From Enhygromyxa salina (lineage in GTDB: Bacteria > Myxococcota_A > Polyangia > Nannocystales > Nannocystaceae), in assembly GCF_002994635.1 (NCBI RefSeq), contig NZ_PVNL01000111.1, positions 62,001 to 126,000 of the forward strand: 64,000 nucleotides of DNA. Reading direction: 5' to 3'. Of the stretch, positions 44,074 through 52,508 are shown piece by piece. The translations under genes were made by a program, and so were the position numbers. A model generated the notes under the pieces. That model worked only from the letters and a program-made list of their open reading frames with translations. It had not been told where the DNA came from and searched no databases. Numbering within the stretch: position 1 is the stretch's first letter; every line of letters begins with the position of its first letter.

Positions 44074-45407
44074 GAAGTTGCGTGTTCCTTTGCGGCCGCG
44101 ATGATCGCCGTCTCGATGACGGTCAAGCCACGATCGAGATCGGCGTCAGAGATGACCAGCGGTGAGAGTGTTCGAATGATGTTGCCGAACGCGCCAGCGG
44201 TGAGCACCAGCACACCCTCGGCGCGGCAGCGGGCGACCGCGGCCGCGGTCACTTGGGGTGCGGGGCGCTTGGGATCACCCCCGTGGCACAGCTCGATCGC
44301 CATCATGGCGCCGAGGCCCCGGACCTCGCCAACGACATTGCACTGGTCGCGCAGGCCCTCGAAGCGGGCGCGGACCTGATCACCGATGACCCGGGCCCGG
44401 GCGCTGAGCTGCTCGCGCTCCATCACCCTCAACGTTGCGAGCGCGGCCGCGCACGCGACCGGGTTGCCGCCGTAGGTGCCACCGATCGTGCCAGGCAGCG
44501 CCGCGTCCATGACCGCGGCGCGGCCGAGCACCGCCGCGATCGGCAGCCCGCTGCCCAGCGACTTGGCCCACGTCGATAGATCCGGCGTGACCCCAGCGTG
44601 CTGAAACGCCGCCCAGTAGCCCGACCGACAAAACCCGCTCTGGACCTCGTCGAAGATCAACATGATGCCGTGGCGATCACAGATCTCACGCAGGCCCTGC
44701 AGGTAGGCCGGGGGCGCGACCACGAACCCAGCTTCGCCCTGAACGGGCTCGATGATGATCGCGGCGATCTGATCGGCGGCGATCGGGCCCCGGACGAACC
44801 GCTCTTCGAATTGAGCCAGGTGTTGATTCACGAGCTCGGCCTCCGAGCCGCGGTGGCCCTCGTGGAAGGCGCTGGGGAACGGGACCCGATAGACCTCCGG
44901 CGCGAACGGGCCGCAGCCGAGCTTGTAGGCGCTCTTTCCAGTCAGCGTCATCGCCAGCAGCGTGCGGCCATGGAACCCGCCGTCGAAGCACACGATCGCG
45001 GCCCGGCCGGTTGCTTGGCGGGCGATCTTGATCGCGTTCTCGACCGCTTCGGCGCCGCTGTTGACGAGCATGGCCTTGGTCGCGCCGGACCCCCCGGACT
45101 CCTTGCCATGCGGGATCAGCCGGACCAGCGCCTCGCACAGCGCCACGTAGGGCTCATAGGTGGCCACATGGATCGAGGCGTGAAGCAGCCGCGCCGCCTG
45201 CTCCTGGATCGCCGCGACGACCTCGGGGTTGCAGTGGCCGACGTTCATGACCCCGATCCCTCCGGCGAAGTCGATGTGCTCGTTGCCGTCGGCGTCGACG
45301 ATGCGCGCGCCGCTGGCCGAGACCGCCGTTGTCTCGCCCGCGAACATCCCGACCCCCTGGGCCACGACCGCACGCCGACGTTGAATCAAGTCAGTAGAGT
45401 TGTTCAT
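44070..45407 (-). CDS. gabT: 4-aminobutyrate aminotransferase
   Basis: A 445-residue class III aminotransferase. Evidence: MLVNSGAEAVENAIKIARQA, CFDGGFHGRTLLAMTLTGK, IIIEPVQGEAGF, LIFDEVQSGFCRSG, the PLP Lys in TWAKSLGSGLPIAAV, GTYGGNPVACAAAL, and C-terminal NIIRTLSPL. It moves the omega-amino group of GABA (or a related omega-amine) to 2-oxoglutarate or pyruvate, giving succinate semialdehyde. It lies 6 nt after gabD, the expected next enzyme. Confidence 0.92.
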   Translation of the reverse strand: MNNSTDLIQRRRAVVAQGVGMFAGETTAVSASGARIVDADGNEHIDFAGGIGVMNVGHCNPEVVAAIQEQAARLLHASIHVATYEPYVALCEALVRLIPHGKESGGSGATKAMLVNSGAEAVENAIKIARQATGRAAIVCFDGGFHGRTLLAMTLTGKSAYKLGCGPFAPEVYRVPFPSAFHEGHRGSEAELVNQHLAQFEERFVRGPIAADQIAAIIIEPVQGEAGFVVAPPAYLQGLREICDRHGIMLIFDEVQSGFCRSGYWAAFQHAGVTPDLSTWAKSLGSGLPIAAVLGRAAVMDAALPGTIGGTYGGNPVACAAALATLRVMEREQLSARARVIGDQVRARFEGLRDQCNVVGEVRGLGAMMAIELCHGGDPKRPAPQVTAAAVARCRAEGVLVLTAGAFGNIIRTLSPLVISDADLDRGLTVIETAIIAAAKEHATS

Positions 45408-45413
45408 TCGCTC

Positions 45414-46883
45414 TCAGTCGATCCCGATCGAGACGTACTTGATGTTGAGGTACTCGTGCATGACGTAGCGCCCGCCCTCGCGGCCAATGCCAGACATCTT
45501 GACCCCGCCAAACGGCGCCTGTGCGGTCGAGGGGGCGCCATCGTTGGCCCCGACGATGCCGTACTCGAGGGCCTCGGCGACCCGCCACACCCTCGAGTTG
45601 TCCCGGGTGTAGAAGTACGAGGCCAGGCCGTAGGGCGAGTCGTTGGCCAGCTCGATCGCCTCGGCCTCGTGGGTGAAGCGGCGGATCGGCGCGACCGGGC
45701 CAAAGGTCTCTTCGTGATTGAGCTTCATAGAGGCGTTGACGCCCTCGAGAATGGTTGGCTGGCAGAAGCGCTCGGTCAGGCCGGACTCGGGGCTGAAGAT
45801 CTTGCCGCCGAGCCGCAGCGTGGCACCGTGGCTGAGCGCGTCGTCGACGTGGTCGCGGACCTTGGCGACGGCGTCGTCGTCGATCAGTGGACCCACGCTC
45901 ACGCCCTCGTCGAGGCCCGAGCCGATTCGCAGGGGCTCGAGCGCGGCGGCGAGCTTGGCCACGAATTCATCGTAGATCCCGTCCTGCACGAAGAAGCGAT
46001 TGGGACACACGCAAGTCTGGCCGGCGTTGCGGAACTTGCTCTTGATCGCCCCGATGACCGCCGCGTCGACGTCCGCGTCGTCGAACACCAAGAACGGCGC
46101 GTGGCCGCCCAGCTCGAGCGAGAGCCGGACGACGTTGTTGGCCGCCGCGACCATCAGCTTCTGGCCGACGGCCGTGGAGCCGGTGAACGACACCTTGCGC
46201 ACGGTTGGATCGGCGAAGATCGCCTGACCGATCGCAGCAGAGTCACCCGTGATGATGTTGAGCACGCCCGCCGGGATTCCGGCCTCGAGCGCGAGCTCAC
46301 CGATGGCGAAGGCCGACAGCGGCGTCTGCTCCGCTGGCTTGACGATAATTGTGCACCCGGCCGCCAGCGCAGGCCCGAGCTTGCGCGTAATCATTGCGGC
46401 CGGAAAATTCCACGGGGTGATCGCGGCGACGACCCCGACCGCCTGGCGCAGCACCAGGATGCGTTGGTCCGTGCGCGAGGCCGGCACCGTCTCGCCGTAG
46501 ACCCGCTTGGCTTCCTCGGCGGCCCAGCTGATGAACGAGGCCGCATAGCTGATCTCACCGCGGGCCTCGGCGAGCGGCTTGCCCTGTTCACGTGTCAGCA
46601 ACTTCGCTAGCTCGTCTTGCTTCGCGAGCATGAGCGAGGCGAGCTTGGCGAGCGGCCCCGCCCGCTCGGCGGCCGGCAGCGCTCGCCAGCTGGGCAGCGC
46701 CGCCCGGGCCGCCGCGATCGCGGCTACGGCCTGCCCAGCGCCCCCGTCGGGCACTTTGGCAATGACCTCGTCTGTGGCCGGATTTGTCACGTCGAAGGTC
46801 GCCCCCGAAGGTGCATCCCTCCACTCGCCATTGATGAGATTGCGTGTCTGCACGTTGATTTTTGACCGGGACGCAAGTGTCAA
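45414..46883 (-). CDS. gabD: Succinate-semialdehyde dehydrogenase (NAD(P)+)
   Basis: A 489-residue aldehyde dehydrogenase. Landmarks: ITPWNFPAAMITRKLGPALA, IIVKPAEQTPLSAFA, FTGSTAVGQKLM, general-base Glu in LELGGHAPFLVFDD, catalytic Cys in NAGQTCVCPNRFFV, EETFGPVAPI and PFGGVKMSGIGREGG. These match the GabD clade. The start is a TTG at 46883; a GTG at 46853 (VQTRNLINGEW) is an equally good alternative because no ribosome site decides. It is the first gene of the six-gene operon 46883-37974, preceded by a sigma70-like promoter. Confidence 0.92.
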   Translation of the reverse strand: MTLASRSKINVQTRNLINGEWRDAPSGATFDVTNPATDEVIAKVPDGGAGQAVAAIAAARAALPSWRALPAAERAGPLAKLASLMLAKQDELAKLLTREQGKPLAEARGEISYAASFISWAAEEAKRVYGETVPASRTDQRILVLRQAVGVVAAITPWNFPAAMITRKLGPALAAGCTIIVKPAEQTPLSAFAIGELALEAGIPAGVLNIITGDSAAIGQAIFADPTVRKVSFTGSTAVGQKLMVAAANNVVRLSLELGGHAPFLVFDDADVDAAVIGAIKSKFRNAGQTCVCPNRFFVQDGIYDEFVAKLAAALEPLRIGSGLDEGVSVGPLIDDDAVAKVRDHVDDALSHGATLRLGGKIFSPESGLTERFCQPTILEGVNASMKLNHEETFGPVAPIRRFTHEAEAIELANDSPYGLASYFYTRDNSRVWRVAEALEYGIVGANDGAPSTAQAPFGGVKMSGIGREGGRYVMHEYLNIKYVSIGID

Positions 46884-46937
46884 CCGGAACGACGTGCATG
46901 ACCAGGTAGATCCGATCTGCAGCGTCTGCGGATGCCT

Positions 46938-46965
46938 TTATAACTGAATCGGTCGAAAATTACAA
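46938..46965 (-). promoter_or_regulatory. Predicted sigma70-type promoter of the gabD operon
   Basis: On the minus strand TTGTAA (46965-46960) and TATAAA (46943-46938) are spaced 16 bp in an AT-rich pocket, about 55 nt upstream of the TTG start. No TGAAA repeat array is present here. Confidence 0.5.
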
Positions 46966-47055
46966 GGGCGCTCGCGCGGAGTGATCTTCGGCGGTGTGGC
47001 GGCGGTGTGGCCGTCGAGCCAGGCGCAGCCAGAGCGAGCGTCAGATGTCGTCGAG

Positions 47056-47120
47056 TGTCACTATTTGACACCTCGAACAATGTTCACATATTTGACATAT
47101 GCGCAAAAGTGTACTATGTA
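47056..47120 (+). promoter_or_regulatory. Promoter with palindromic operator-like site
   Basis: TTGACA (47092-47097) and TATGTA (47115-47120), 17 bp apart, form a plausible plus-strand promoter for the small membrane-protein gene at 47233. Just upstream, TGTCA-CTATT-TGACA (47056-47070) is a perfect inverted repeat with 5-bp arms. ATTTGACA recurs 27 bp later, overlapping the -35. This is the layout of a repressor or activator site. The 349-bp gap 46884-47232 contains nothing else recognisable. Confidence 0.5.
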
Positions 47121-47232
47121 ATTGATAAGCGCACATCGAGGTCTCTCGACTCGCCATGTTGGCTCGAATCGATTGTCTAGGCCCGATTACTGCTGCGCAC
47201 GCCGGGTTCCCGGTGGAGCACAAAGGAGTCCC

Positions 47233-47715
47233 ATGACAGGTCAGGCACGTCTCAAGTATGCACTTTTTCCCAACCGCAAGGCCGCCCACGTGGCGCGAGC
47301 CGAGGTTGACGCTGCGATCGACGGCGAGGTCGAGCTTCTCGACAAGGCCGCCGACCTCACCCAGGACAAGATCCCGCTGCGGCACACCATGGCCGGTGTT
47401 GGCACGATCATGGGCGCCTCGGTCGTCGCAGGCATGATGCTTGCTTCGCTCGCCGGGCTCGTGATGGTGGGTGTCGACGCCCTGCCTCCGCGGATCACCT
47501 CGCCGTATTGGACGACCGCGATCGTCGTCATGCTCGCCGCCCTGCTCGGCGGACTCGCGGGTGCGCTGACCTACTCCACGCGGGCTCGACAGGAGCTGCG
47601 AAGGCTCCGCGGGCTGCTGCGGTTCGGCAACACCGTGTTGCTGATCGAGACCGAGCGCGACCTCGACCTGCTCTTGCGTCGCCACGGCGCGGTCCAGACC
47701 GGCGTGCTCGCCTAG
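47233..47715 (+). CDS. Two-TM membrane protein with cytoplasmic ends
   Basis: A 160-residue protein. The start MTGQARLKYALFPNR is set by AAAGGAG 7 nt upstream; the longer frame is shadow. Residues 1-55 form a small alpha/beta domain (KYALFPNRKAAHVARAEVDA). Two membrane spans follow (MAGVGTIMGASVVAGMMLAS and TTAIVVMLAALLGGLAGALT), and then a C-terminal segment GNTVLLIETERDLDLLLRRH. The halves resemble stress-type two-TM proteins that fold their ends together, but no named family is certain. Confidence 0.75.
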   Translation: MTGQARLKYALFPNRKAAHVARAEVDAAIDGEVELLDKAADLTQDKIPLRHTMAGVGTIMGASVVAGMMLASLAGLVMVGVDALPPRITSPYWTTAIVVMLAALLGGLAGALTYSTRARQELRRLRGLLRFGNTVLLIETERDLDLLLRRHGAVQTGVLA

Positions 47716-47765
47716 AGCCGCCCTCACTCAACCACAAAACGTTTTCCCCCCCGAAAGGAATTTCC

Positions 47766-47996
47766 ATGAGTCCCATGTTCATTGCAGCCATGTTGGCGAT
47801 CTTCGCCGTCAGTCTAGTTGGTTTCTCGATGCTGATCGGCCACGACACCGGTGGCGCCGTCAGCCACGGCGACGGCGGCCTGTTCAAGACCGGCAACCCC
47901 AGCCTGAGCGGCAGCTCGGCCACCCTTGGCATGCGCGGAGCCGACATCGAGGTGCCCGCGACCCTCGAGGCCGACCGCGTGGGCGTCGAATCCTGA
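47766..47996 (+). CDS. Small single-pass membrane protein
   Basis: A 76-residue protein, MSPMFIAAMLAIFAVSLVGF.., with GAAAGGAA 6 nt upstream of the ATG. One N-terminal membrane span is followed by a Gly/Ser-rich outside tail (GHDTGGAVSHGDGGLFKTGN) with three His. It lies 50 nt after the two-TM protein gene and is probably co-transcribed with it. Function unknown. Confidence 0.6.
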   Translation: MSPMFIAAMLAIFAVSLVGFSMLIGHDTGGAVSHGDGGLFKTGNPSLSGSSATLGMRGADIEVPATLEADRVGVES

Positions 47997-48058
47997 CGCG
48001 CACGGCGTCGCGGGCCCGGCGGGCGCAGCCGGCAAAATCGTCGTACCATCTCGCCCAC

Positions 48059-49096
48059 ATGCGAGAGATTTTGCAGGTCCCCGCGGCGCTGGTCGAGCAC
48101 GGCCGCGTCGCCCACGGAACCTATCGGGCGCCGCTGGCCGACACCAACCTGATCGACGCCCAGCCCTTCGCCGTCCCGCTGCCGGGTCCGCTGCGGGCGC
48201 TGCGACTCAAGGAGTGGCAGGCGTTTCAGTTCGGCAACGAGCGGTGGTTCTTCATCGTCGCCCTGTTCAACGCCAAGCTGCTCGCGCTCGCCCAGGTCAA
48301 GGTCTACGACCGCGAGCAACGTCGCAAGCACGTGTTCGAGCGCAGGCTGCCCGGCTGGGCTCTGACCGCGCCGCGCAACCTGCTGGACTCGTGCATGCAG
48401 TACGAAGGCGGGGGCGCGTCGCTGCGGTTCGTGAATCGTCTCGTAGACGATCGGATTACGATCGAGCTCGAGCTGCCGCAGACGGACGACATGCCGCGGC
48501 TGTCTGGAAGTGTCACGGCGTTGGCTGAGGGATGCGAGCCCGAGGTGGTGTGCATTCCGTTCGCTCGCGGGCGCGGGATGTACTCTCACAAGGGTTGCCT
48601 GGCGCTCGAGGGGGAGCTGAGGCTCGGGGACGAGGAGCTGCGGTTTGGGCGTGACGACAGCTTTTTGTTGATGGATGATCACAAGGGGTACTACCCCCGG
48701 GTGATGCGCTGGGACTGGGTGACCGGTGGGGGCTTTGACGCTCGTGGGCGGCGGATTGGGTTCAATCTGACGCGGAATGACTCGATTGATCCGGCCCGGT
48801 ATAACGAGAATTGTCTGTGGATCGACGGGCGCTTGCATTTGTTGCCTCCGGTGACGTTTGTGCGGCGGGCTGAGGATTCGCCCGAGGTCTGGGAGATCCG
48901 TGATGAGGCTGGCGACGTCGAGGTTGACTTTGTGATCGAGCTCGACGGGCATGTTCGGGTGAATGCGGTGGTGATCGAGAGTCGCTATCGGGGGCCGTTT
49001 GGTCGGGTGCGAGGGTTTGTACGCGGGGGGGATGGGGAGCGGGTGGAGCTCGATGGGCTGTTTGGGATGGGGGAGGACTTTTATTTGCGCTGCTGA
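48059..49096 (+). CDS. DUF2804 family protein
   Basis: A 345-residue protein starting MREILQVPAALVEHGRVAHG. Family hallmarks are LKEWQAFQFGNERWFFIVAL, LLMDDHKGYYPRVMRWDWVT and RIGFNLTRNDSIDPARYNEN. The fold is a lipocalin-like/CrtC-type beta structure in related DUFs; the role is unknown. The DNA from about 48500 is richer in gag/gtg/ggg runs than its neighbours, but the frame is intact. The last 16 bp overlap the convergent VOC-like gene. Confidence 0.85.
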   Translation: MREILQVPAALVEHGRVAHGTYRAPLADTNLIDAQPFAVPLPGPLRALRLKEWQAFQFGNERWFFIVALFNAKLLALAQVKVYDREQRRKHVFERRLPGWALTAPRNLLDSCMQYEGGGASLRFVNRLVDDRITIELELPQTDDMPRLSGSVTALAEGCEPEVVCIPFARGRGMYSHKGCLALEGELRLGDEELRFGRDDSFLLMDDHKGYYPRVMRWDWVTGGGFDARGRRIGFNLTRNDSIDPARYNENCLWIDGRLHLLPPVTFVRRAEDSPEVWEIRDEAGDVEVDFVIELDGHVRVNAVVIESRYRGPFGRVRGFVRGGDGERVELDGLFGMGEDFYLRC

Positions 49097-49347
49097 GCGT
49101 GCTTAGCCCGGCAGCTCGACCGTGAGCGCGCCGCCCCGAGCCGCCGACACCGCAACCGCAACGTGCTGGGCGACCCCGCCGCCCCACGCTGCAGCCGGAT
49201 ACACAGCCCATGCCCGCGCGGCAGGGCCTGCTGCGGATCATCGGCCGGAAAGATCGACGCGAGCTCAAACCCCAGCCCCGTGAAGAACGCGAGGGTCTCC
49301 ACCAGCTCGTCACACGGCAGCAGCAGCTCGGCGGTCTCGACGTCCAC
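49081..49347 (-). CDS. Short VOC/glyoxalase-like protein, probably truncated
   Basis: An 88-residue product. MDVETAELLLPCDELVETLA, FFTGLGFELASIFPADDPQQ and RGHGLCIRLQRGAAG match the first beta-alpha-beta-beta unit of vicinal oxygen chelate proteins. After LRLRCR the sequence turns Arg/Ser-rich. A neighbouring frame there reads AARGGALTVELPG before a stop, which is a more normal ending, so a small frameshift near 49150 is likely. A functional VOC needs about 120 residues or a dimer, so this is probably a remnant. Confidence 0.5.
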   Translation of the reverse strand: MDVETAELLLPCDELVETLAFFTGLGFELASIFPADDPQQALPRGHGLCIRLQRGAAGSPSTLRLRCRRLGAARSRSSCRAKHAQQRK

Positions 49348-49414
49348 GACCCCGCCACTATAGATCCATACCCTGTGGCGCTCGGCGGGCGATCTTGCTA
49401 GTCAACACGCGCGC

Positions 49415-50848
49415 ATGCGAAGCGTCAGCGCAGCCCTGCTCGGACTCACCCTCGCCCTCGTGCCCAGCTGTCGAACCAGCGAGGCCCCGGCCCCGCGCCA
49501 GGTCGATCGCGGCGAGACCGAGACCCACGACCTCGAACAGCCGCCCGCGTCCGGTCACACGCTGAGCGCGGCGGGCGTGCAGTTGACGCTGCCGTCGAGC
49601 TGGACCGTCGTCGACGAGGACGAGCCGAATTTCGCCATGGCCTGGGGCCCGACCGACGATCCTTCACAGATCTCGCTGTGCACGATCGAGCTGCGCCGCC
49701 AGGGCCCGGGTCCGCTGCCGCCCGGGGTCGAGCCCAGCTCGAGCGCGAGCGCTGGCGCGACCGACTACTCGCACGGACCTGTGCGCGGCCGCCTGCGCCA
49801 GCTGCCCGGACCCACGCCCAGCGCCGCGGTGCTGGTCCACTGTCGGGCCCATCGCCGGACCGAGCAGTGGCGGACGATCGAGGCCGCGTTCGACTCACTG
49901 CAGATCCCAACGACCCCCGTCGAGCTGCCGCCCGCGACAACCGTGAGCGACCCGAGCACGGCGATCGTCGAGCTGTGCACGAGCTCGCCCGCGCGACAGA
50001 CCACCGTGTGCGCCCGGCGAGCCGACGGCGCGGTGTTCTGCGGTCGGAGCACGGGCGAGGTCCTGACCAAGGTCGAAGACCTCGCGCCCGCGGTGCAGCT
50101 GAGCTGCGATCGCGCGCGCAGCTGCATCCGCGACGCCGAGGGCCAGGTCAGCTGTTGGCGGCCCGATCAAGCACCCACGCATGAACAGGTGAACGGCCCC
50201 GCGCGCGACATCGCGGGCGGCTGCGTCGTCGATGCGGCCGGCCAGGTCGCGTGTCGTCAGCCGGACACCGACACGTTGGCGCCGCTGCTGCCGCTCGGCG
50301 AGCCAAGCTACGCGCTCACGGAGGTCGAGCGGATCCTCGCGGACAGCGACGAGGACCACGGCTGCGTGCTGCGTCGCGTCGACGACCAGTCGCAGCTGTG
50401 GTGCTGGGATCGCGAACAGGCGCTGAACCTCGAGCTGATCGCTCCTGGGCACCCGCAGCGAGTCGACGCACCAACCACGGCCAGCGCGGTGGCGATCATC
50501 GGCGGCCGGGTGTGTGTCGGCGCCGACGGTGAGTGGACCTGCCTCGCGGGCGACGAGCGATTCGAGCTCGACGGCTGCGAGCGTCGGGCGTGCGGCTGCT
50601 CGGTGGTCGGCGCCACGCGGCTATCGTGTGATCACGAGCCGCACGATCGCATCGACTCGCGCGTGTTCGGGCGGATCAGCGACGTCGTCGCGACCGCGGG
50701 CGCGTGCGCGGTTCGGCTCGACGGCACGGTGATCTGTCGCGGCCCCGTCTCGGGCCGCGCGGATCAAGATGCTCGGGTGACGCAGGCGGTCGCGGGCGGG
50801 GTGCCCGGGGTCGCGCACGTGCTCGAAGTGGGCACGCGCGACCCCTGA
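49415..50848 (+). CDS. Lipoprotein with RCC1-like repeats
   Basis: A 477-residue secreted lipoprotein: MRSVSAALLGLTLALVPSC has an LVPSC lipobox. Residues 45-165 form one domain (LTLPSSWTVVDEDEPNFAMA). From about 190 on, Cys-containing repeats of the type CARRADGAVFCGRS, CIRDAEGQVSCW, CVVDAAGQVACRQ, CVGADGEWTCLAG, CAVRLDGTVICRG match the RCC1/BLIP-II-like propeller repeats common in myxobacterial surface proteins. It is probably a binding or scaffold protein; the ligand is unknown. It converges with the LuxR-type regulator 12 bp downstream. Confidence 0.8.
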   Translation: MRSVSAALLGLTLALVPSCRTSEAPAPRQVDRGETETHDLEQPPASGHTLSAAGVQLTLPSSWTVVDEDEPNFAMAWGPTDDPSQISLCTIELRRQGPGPLPPGVEPSSSASAGATDYSHGPVRGRLRQLPGPTPSAAVLVHCRAHRRTEQWRTIEAAFDSLQIPTTPVELPPATTVSDPSTAIVELCTSSPARQTTVCARRADGAVFCGRSTGEVLTKVEDLAPAVQLSCDRARSCIRDAEGQVSCWRPDQAPTHEQVNGPARDIAGGCVVDAAGQVACRQPDTDTLAPLLPLGEPSYALTEVERILADSDEDHGCVLRRVDDQSQLWCWDREQALNLELIAPGHPQRVDAPTTASAVAIIGGRVCVGADGEWTCLAGDERFELDGCERRACGCSVVGATRLSCDHEPHDRIDSRVFGRISDVVATAGACAVRLDGTVICRGPVSGRADQDARVTQAVAGGVPGVAHVLEVGTRDP

Positions 50849-50859
50849 GCGACCACCCG

Positions 50860-51495
50860 TCAGAACCAGCTCTTCGAGGGGATCGAGTCGGCCGTGGGCA
50901 CGCGGGGCTGATCGAACTCGATCCGCGCGGTCACGTCGTCAGAGCCAGCCCAGTTGCTGTCGCTGCGCTTGACGAGCGTCTGGGTGCGACCGGCCGCGCT
51001 GAGGACCGGGGCGCTCGACTTTTGCGCTGGCATCGGCTGCTTGCTCGCGAGCGGCTCGACGATCGGATCGCCACCACTGCCGAGCTGCAGGGCCAGGCGC
51101 AGCAGGCTCTCACGATTGCCGCTGTTGGTCTTGGCGAACACGTTGTGCATGTGCCACTTCACGGTCGCGCGGCTGATCTCGAGCACGCGCCCGATCTGCT
51201 CGTTGGAGCGACCCTCGAGCACGAGCTCGAGGATGTCTTGCTCGCGGCTGGTCAGCTTGTGGCGGCGCGCGAGCCGAGTCACGGCCCAGCGCAGACGCTG
51301 CGGTCCGTCGCCCTCGTCGAGCTGGCGCAGGACGTTGTAGCCAAGCGCTTCGAGCACCGCGGCGATACGGCTGGCGTCGTCGTCACGAGCGACGCGAATG
51401 TGGACCTCAGTGGTGGTGGAAATGTCGGTGTTGGTCACGAGATTTGTCTCCGGGGGTGCGAGCTGCGGCGGCCCGTCGTTTGGTGGGTTCACCAT
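50860..51495 (-). CDS. LuxR-type HTH transcriptional regulator
   Basis: A 211-residue protein. Residues about 80-140 are a LuxR/FixJ-type helix-turn-helix: HKLTSREQDILELVLEGRSN, EQIGRVLEISRATVKWHMHN, VFAKTNSGNRESLLRLALQ. The N-terminal 75 residues (EVHIRVARDDDASRIAAVLE) are short and do not form a normal receiver domain. The C-terminal 70 residues are low-complexity. With no obvious signal domain it may act as a stand-alone regulator. The target is unknown; divergent 51750 is the nearest candidate. Confidence 0.85.
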   Translation of the reverse strand: MVNPPNDGPPQLAPPETNLVTNTDISTTTEVHIRVARDDDASRIAAVLEALGYNVLRQLDEGDGPQRLRWAVTRLARRHKLTSREQDILELVLEGRSNEQIGRVLEISRATVKWHMHNVFAKTNSGNRESLLRLALQLGSGGDPIVEPLASKQPMPAQKSSAPVLSAAGRTQTLVKRSDSNWAGSDDVTARIEFDQPRVPTADSIPSKSWF

Positions 51496-51749
51496 GCGGC
51501 CGGAGGGGGCTGACCGTCAGGGACGCCAGTGCCACCGGCGGGTCTCCGACACGAACCGAGAGCCGGTGACCGCCGACCGCCGGGACGGGCTCCAAAGTCT
51601 AGAATTCGGCATGTATCCAGCGCCGTGCGCGAACTGCCCGACCTGCGAACCGGGCGTCACCGTTCGTCACCGGAACTTCGGCCCGACCCCCGCGGGCGGC
51701 ACGAGGTCGCGCGCGGTATGGTGCGCTCACCTTTGTTGGAGGAGCCGCC

Positions 51750-52430
51750 GTGCATCGCTCGCTTGTCACTCGCCTCACCCCTCTCGCTCTCCCAGCTGCG
51801 GTCGGCCTGACCGCCGCGCTCGCGCTGCCGCAGGTCGCGATGGCCGGCAAGAACAACAAGCCGGTCCGCAAGGGTGGTCAAGCCGAGGTCATGGTCGGCG
51901 CGTCGGCCTGCATTCCCGGCAAGGGCGAGTGCACGGCCGACGGGCTCGGCGAGACCGCGCCTTCGGTTGGGATGGCGCTGGACATTGGCTGGCGCGCACA
52001 TCCAGCGTTCTTCATTGGCGGTGGGTATAGCGTCGGCTGGTTCAACCCCACGTGGCAGGGCGCGGGCGCGCGTGAATTTCGTAGCGCCCATCAGCAGGGG
52101 GTGTTCGGGATCCTCCGCGCGTACATTCCGATCTGGCGGATCGACATCGGGTTCGAGCTGGCGCCCGGTTGGTCGCGCCAGGCGTTTGTCGCGGCCAGCG
52201 GCGGCAGCCGAACCTACTCGCAGGGCTTCGCGCTGCGCCCCGGGTTGTCGCTGGATATCTGGCTTGGCAGGCGCGTGTTCGTGGGCGCCAAGGTCGACTT
52301 CACCTTCAACTTTCATGGTGAGGTGTGCGAGAAGACCCGTGGTGAGCGGGTGTGCACGATCGAGCGCGAGCTCCGGCAGTCGCGGGTCCACCAGCTGATC
52401 GGTGGGGTTCACGTTGGCGGCAGCTTTTAG
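51750..52430 (+). CDS. Predicted outer-membrane beta-barrel protein
   Basis: A 226-residue exported protein. The GTG start at 51750 follows GGAGGAG by 5 nt. The signal MHRSLVTRLTPLALPAAVGL..ALPQVAMA ends in AMA, followed by mature GKNNKPVRKGG. The mature part alternates amphipathic strands ending in aromatic residues (AFFIGGGYSVGWF, GILRAYIPIWRIDIGFELAP, VGAKVDFTFNFHGEV, HQLIGGVHVGGSF), as in OmpA/OmpW-like barrels. The final residue is Phe, a BAM-recognition signal. One Cys pair may form a disulfide. Family unassigned. Confidence 0.75.
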   Translation: MHRSLVTRLTPLALPAAVGLTAALALPQVAMAGKNNKPVRKGGQAEVMVGASACIPGKGECTADGLGETAPSVGMALDIGWRAHPAFFIGGGYSVGWFNPTWQGAGAREFRSAHQQGVFGILRAYIPIWRIDIGFELAPGWSRQAFVAASGGSRTYSQGFALRPGLSLDIWLGRRVFVGAKVDFTFNFHGEVCEKTRGERVCTIERELRQSRVHQLIGGVHVGGSF

Positions 52431-52447
52431 GCAGTCGGGATACCGGA

Positions 52448-52472
52448 CCGAGTCGTCTGTAAGTCGACTCGG
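52448..52472 (+). terminator. Intrinsic-terminator-like hairpin after the beta-barrel gene
   Basis: CCGAGTCG-TCTGTAAGT-CGACTCGG is a perfect 8-bp stem, 18 nt after the stop. CTTGTGTT follows, a weak U tract. Confidence 0.55.
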
Positions 52473-52508
52473 CTTGTGTTCCACGCCGACGCCAGCGATC
52501 ATCGCCCG

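Noticed and set aside
44598-46610. 670-codon plus-strand open frame
   Set aside because: It lies across gabT and gabD, which have complete family motifs on the minus strand. This frame has none.
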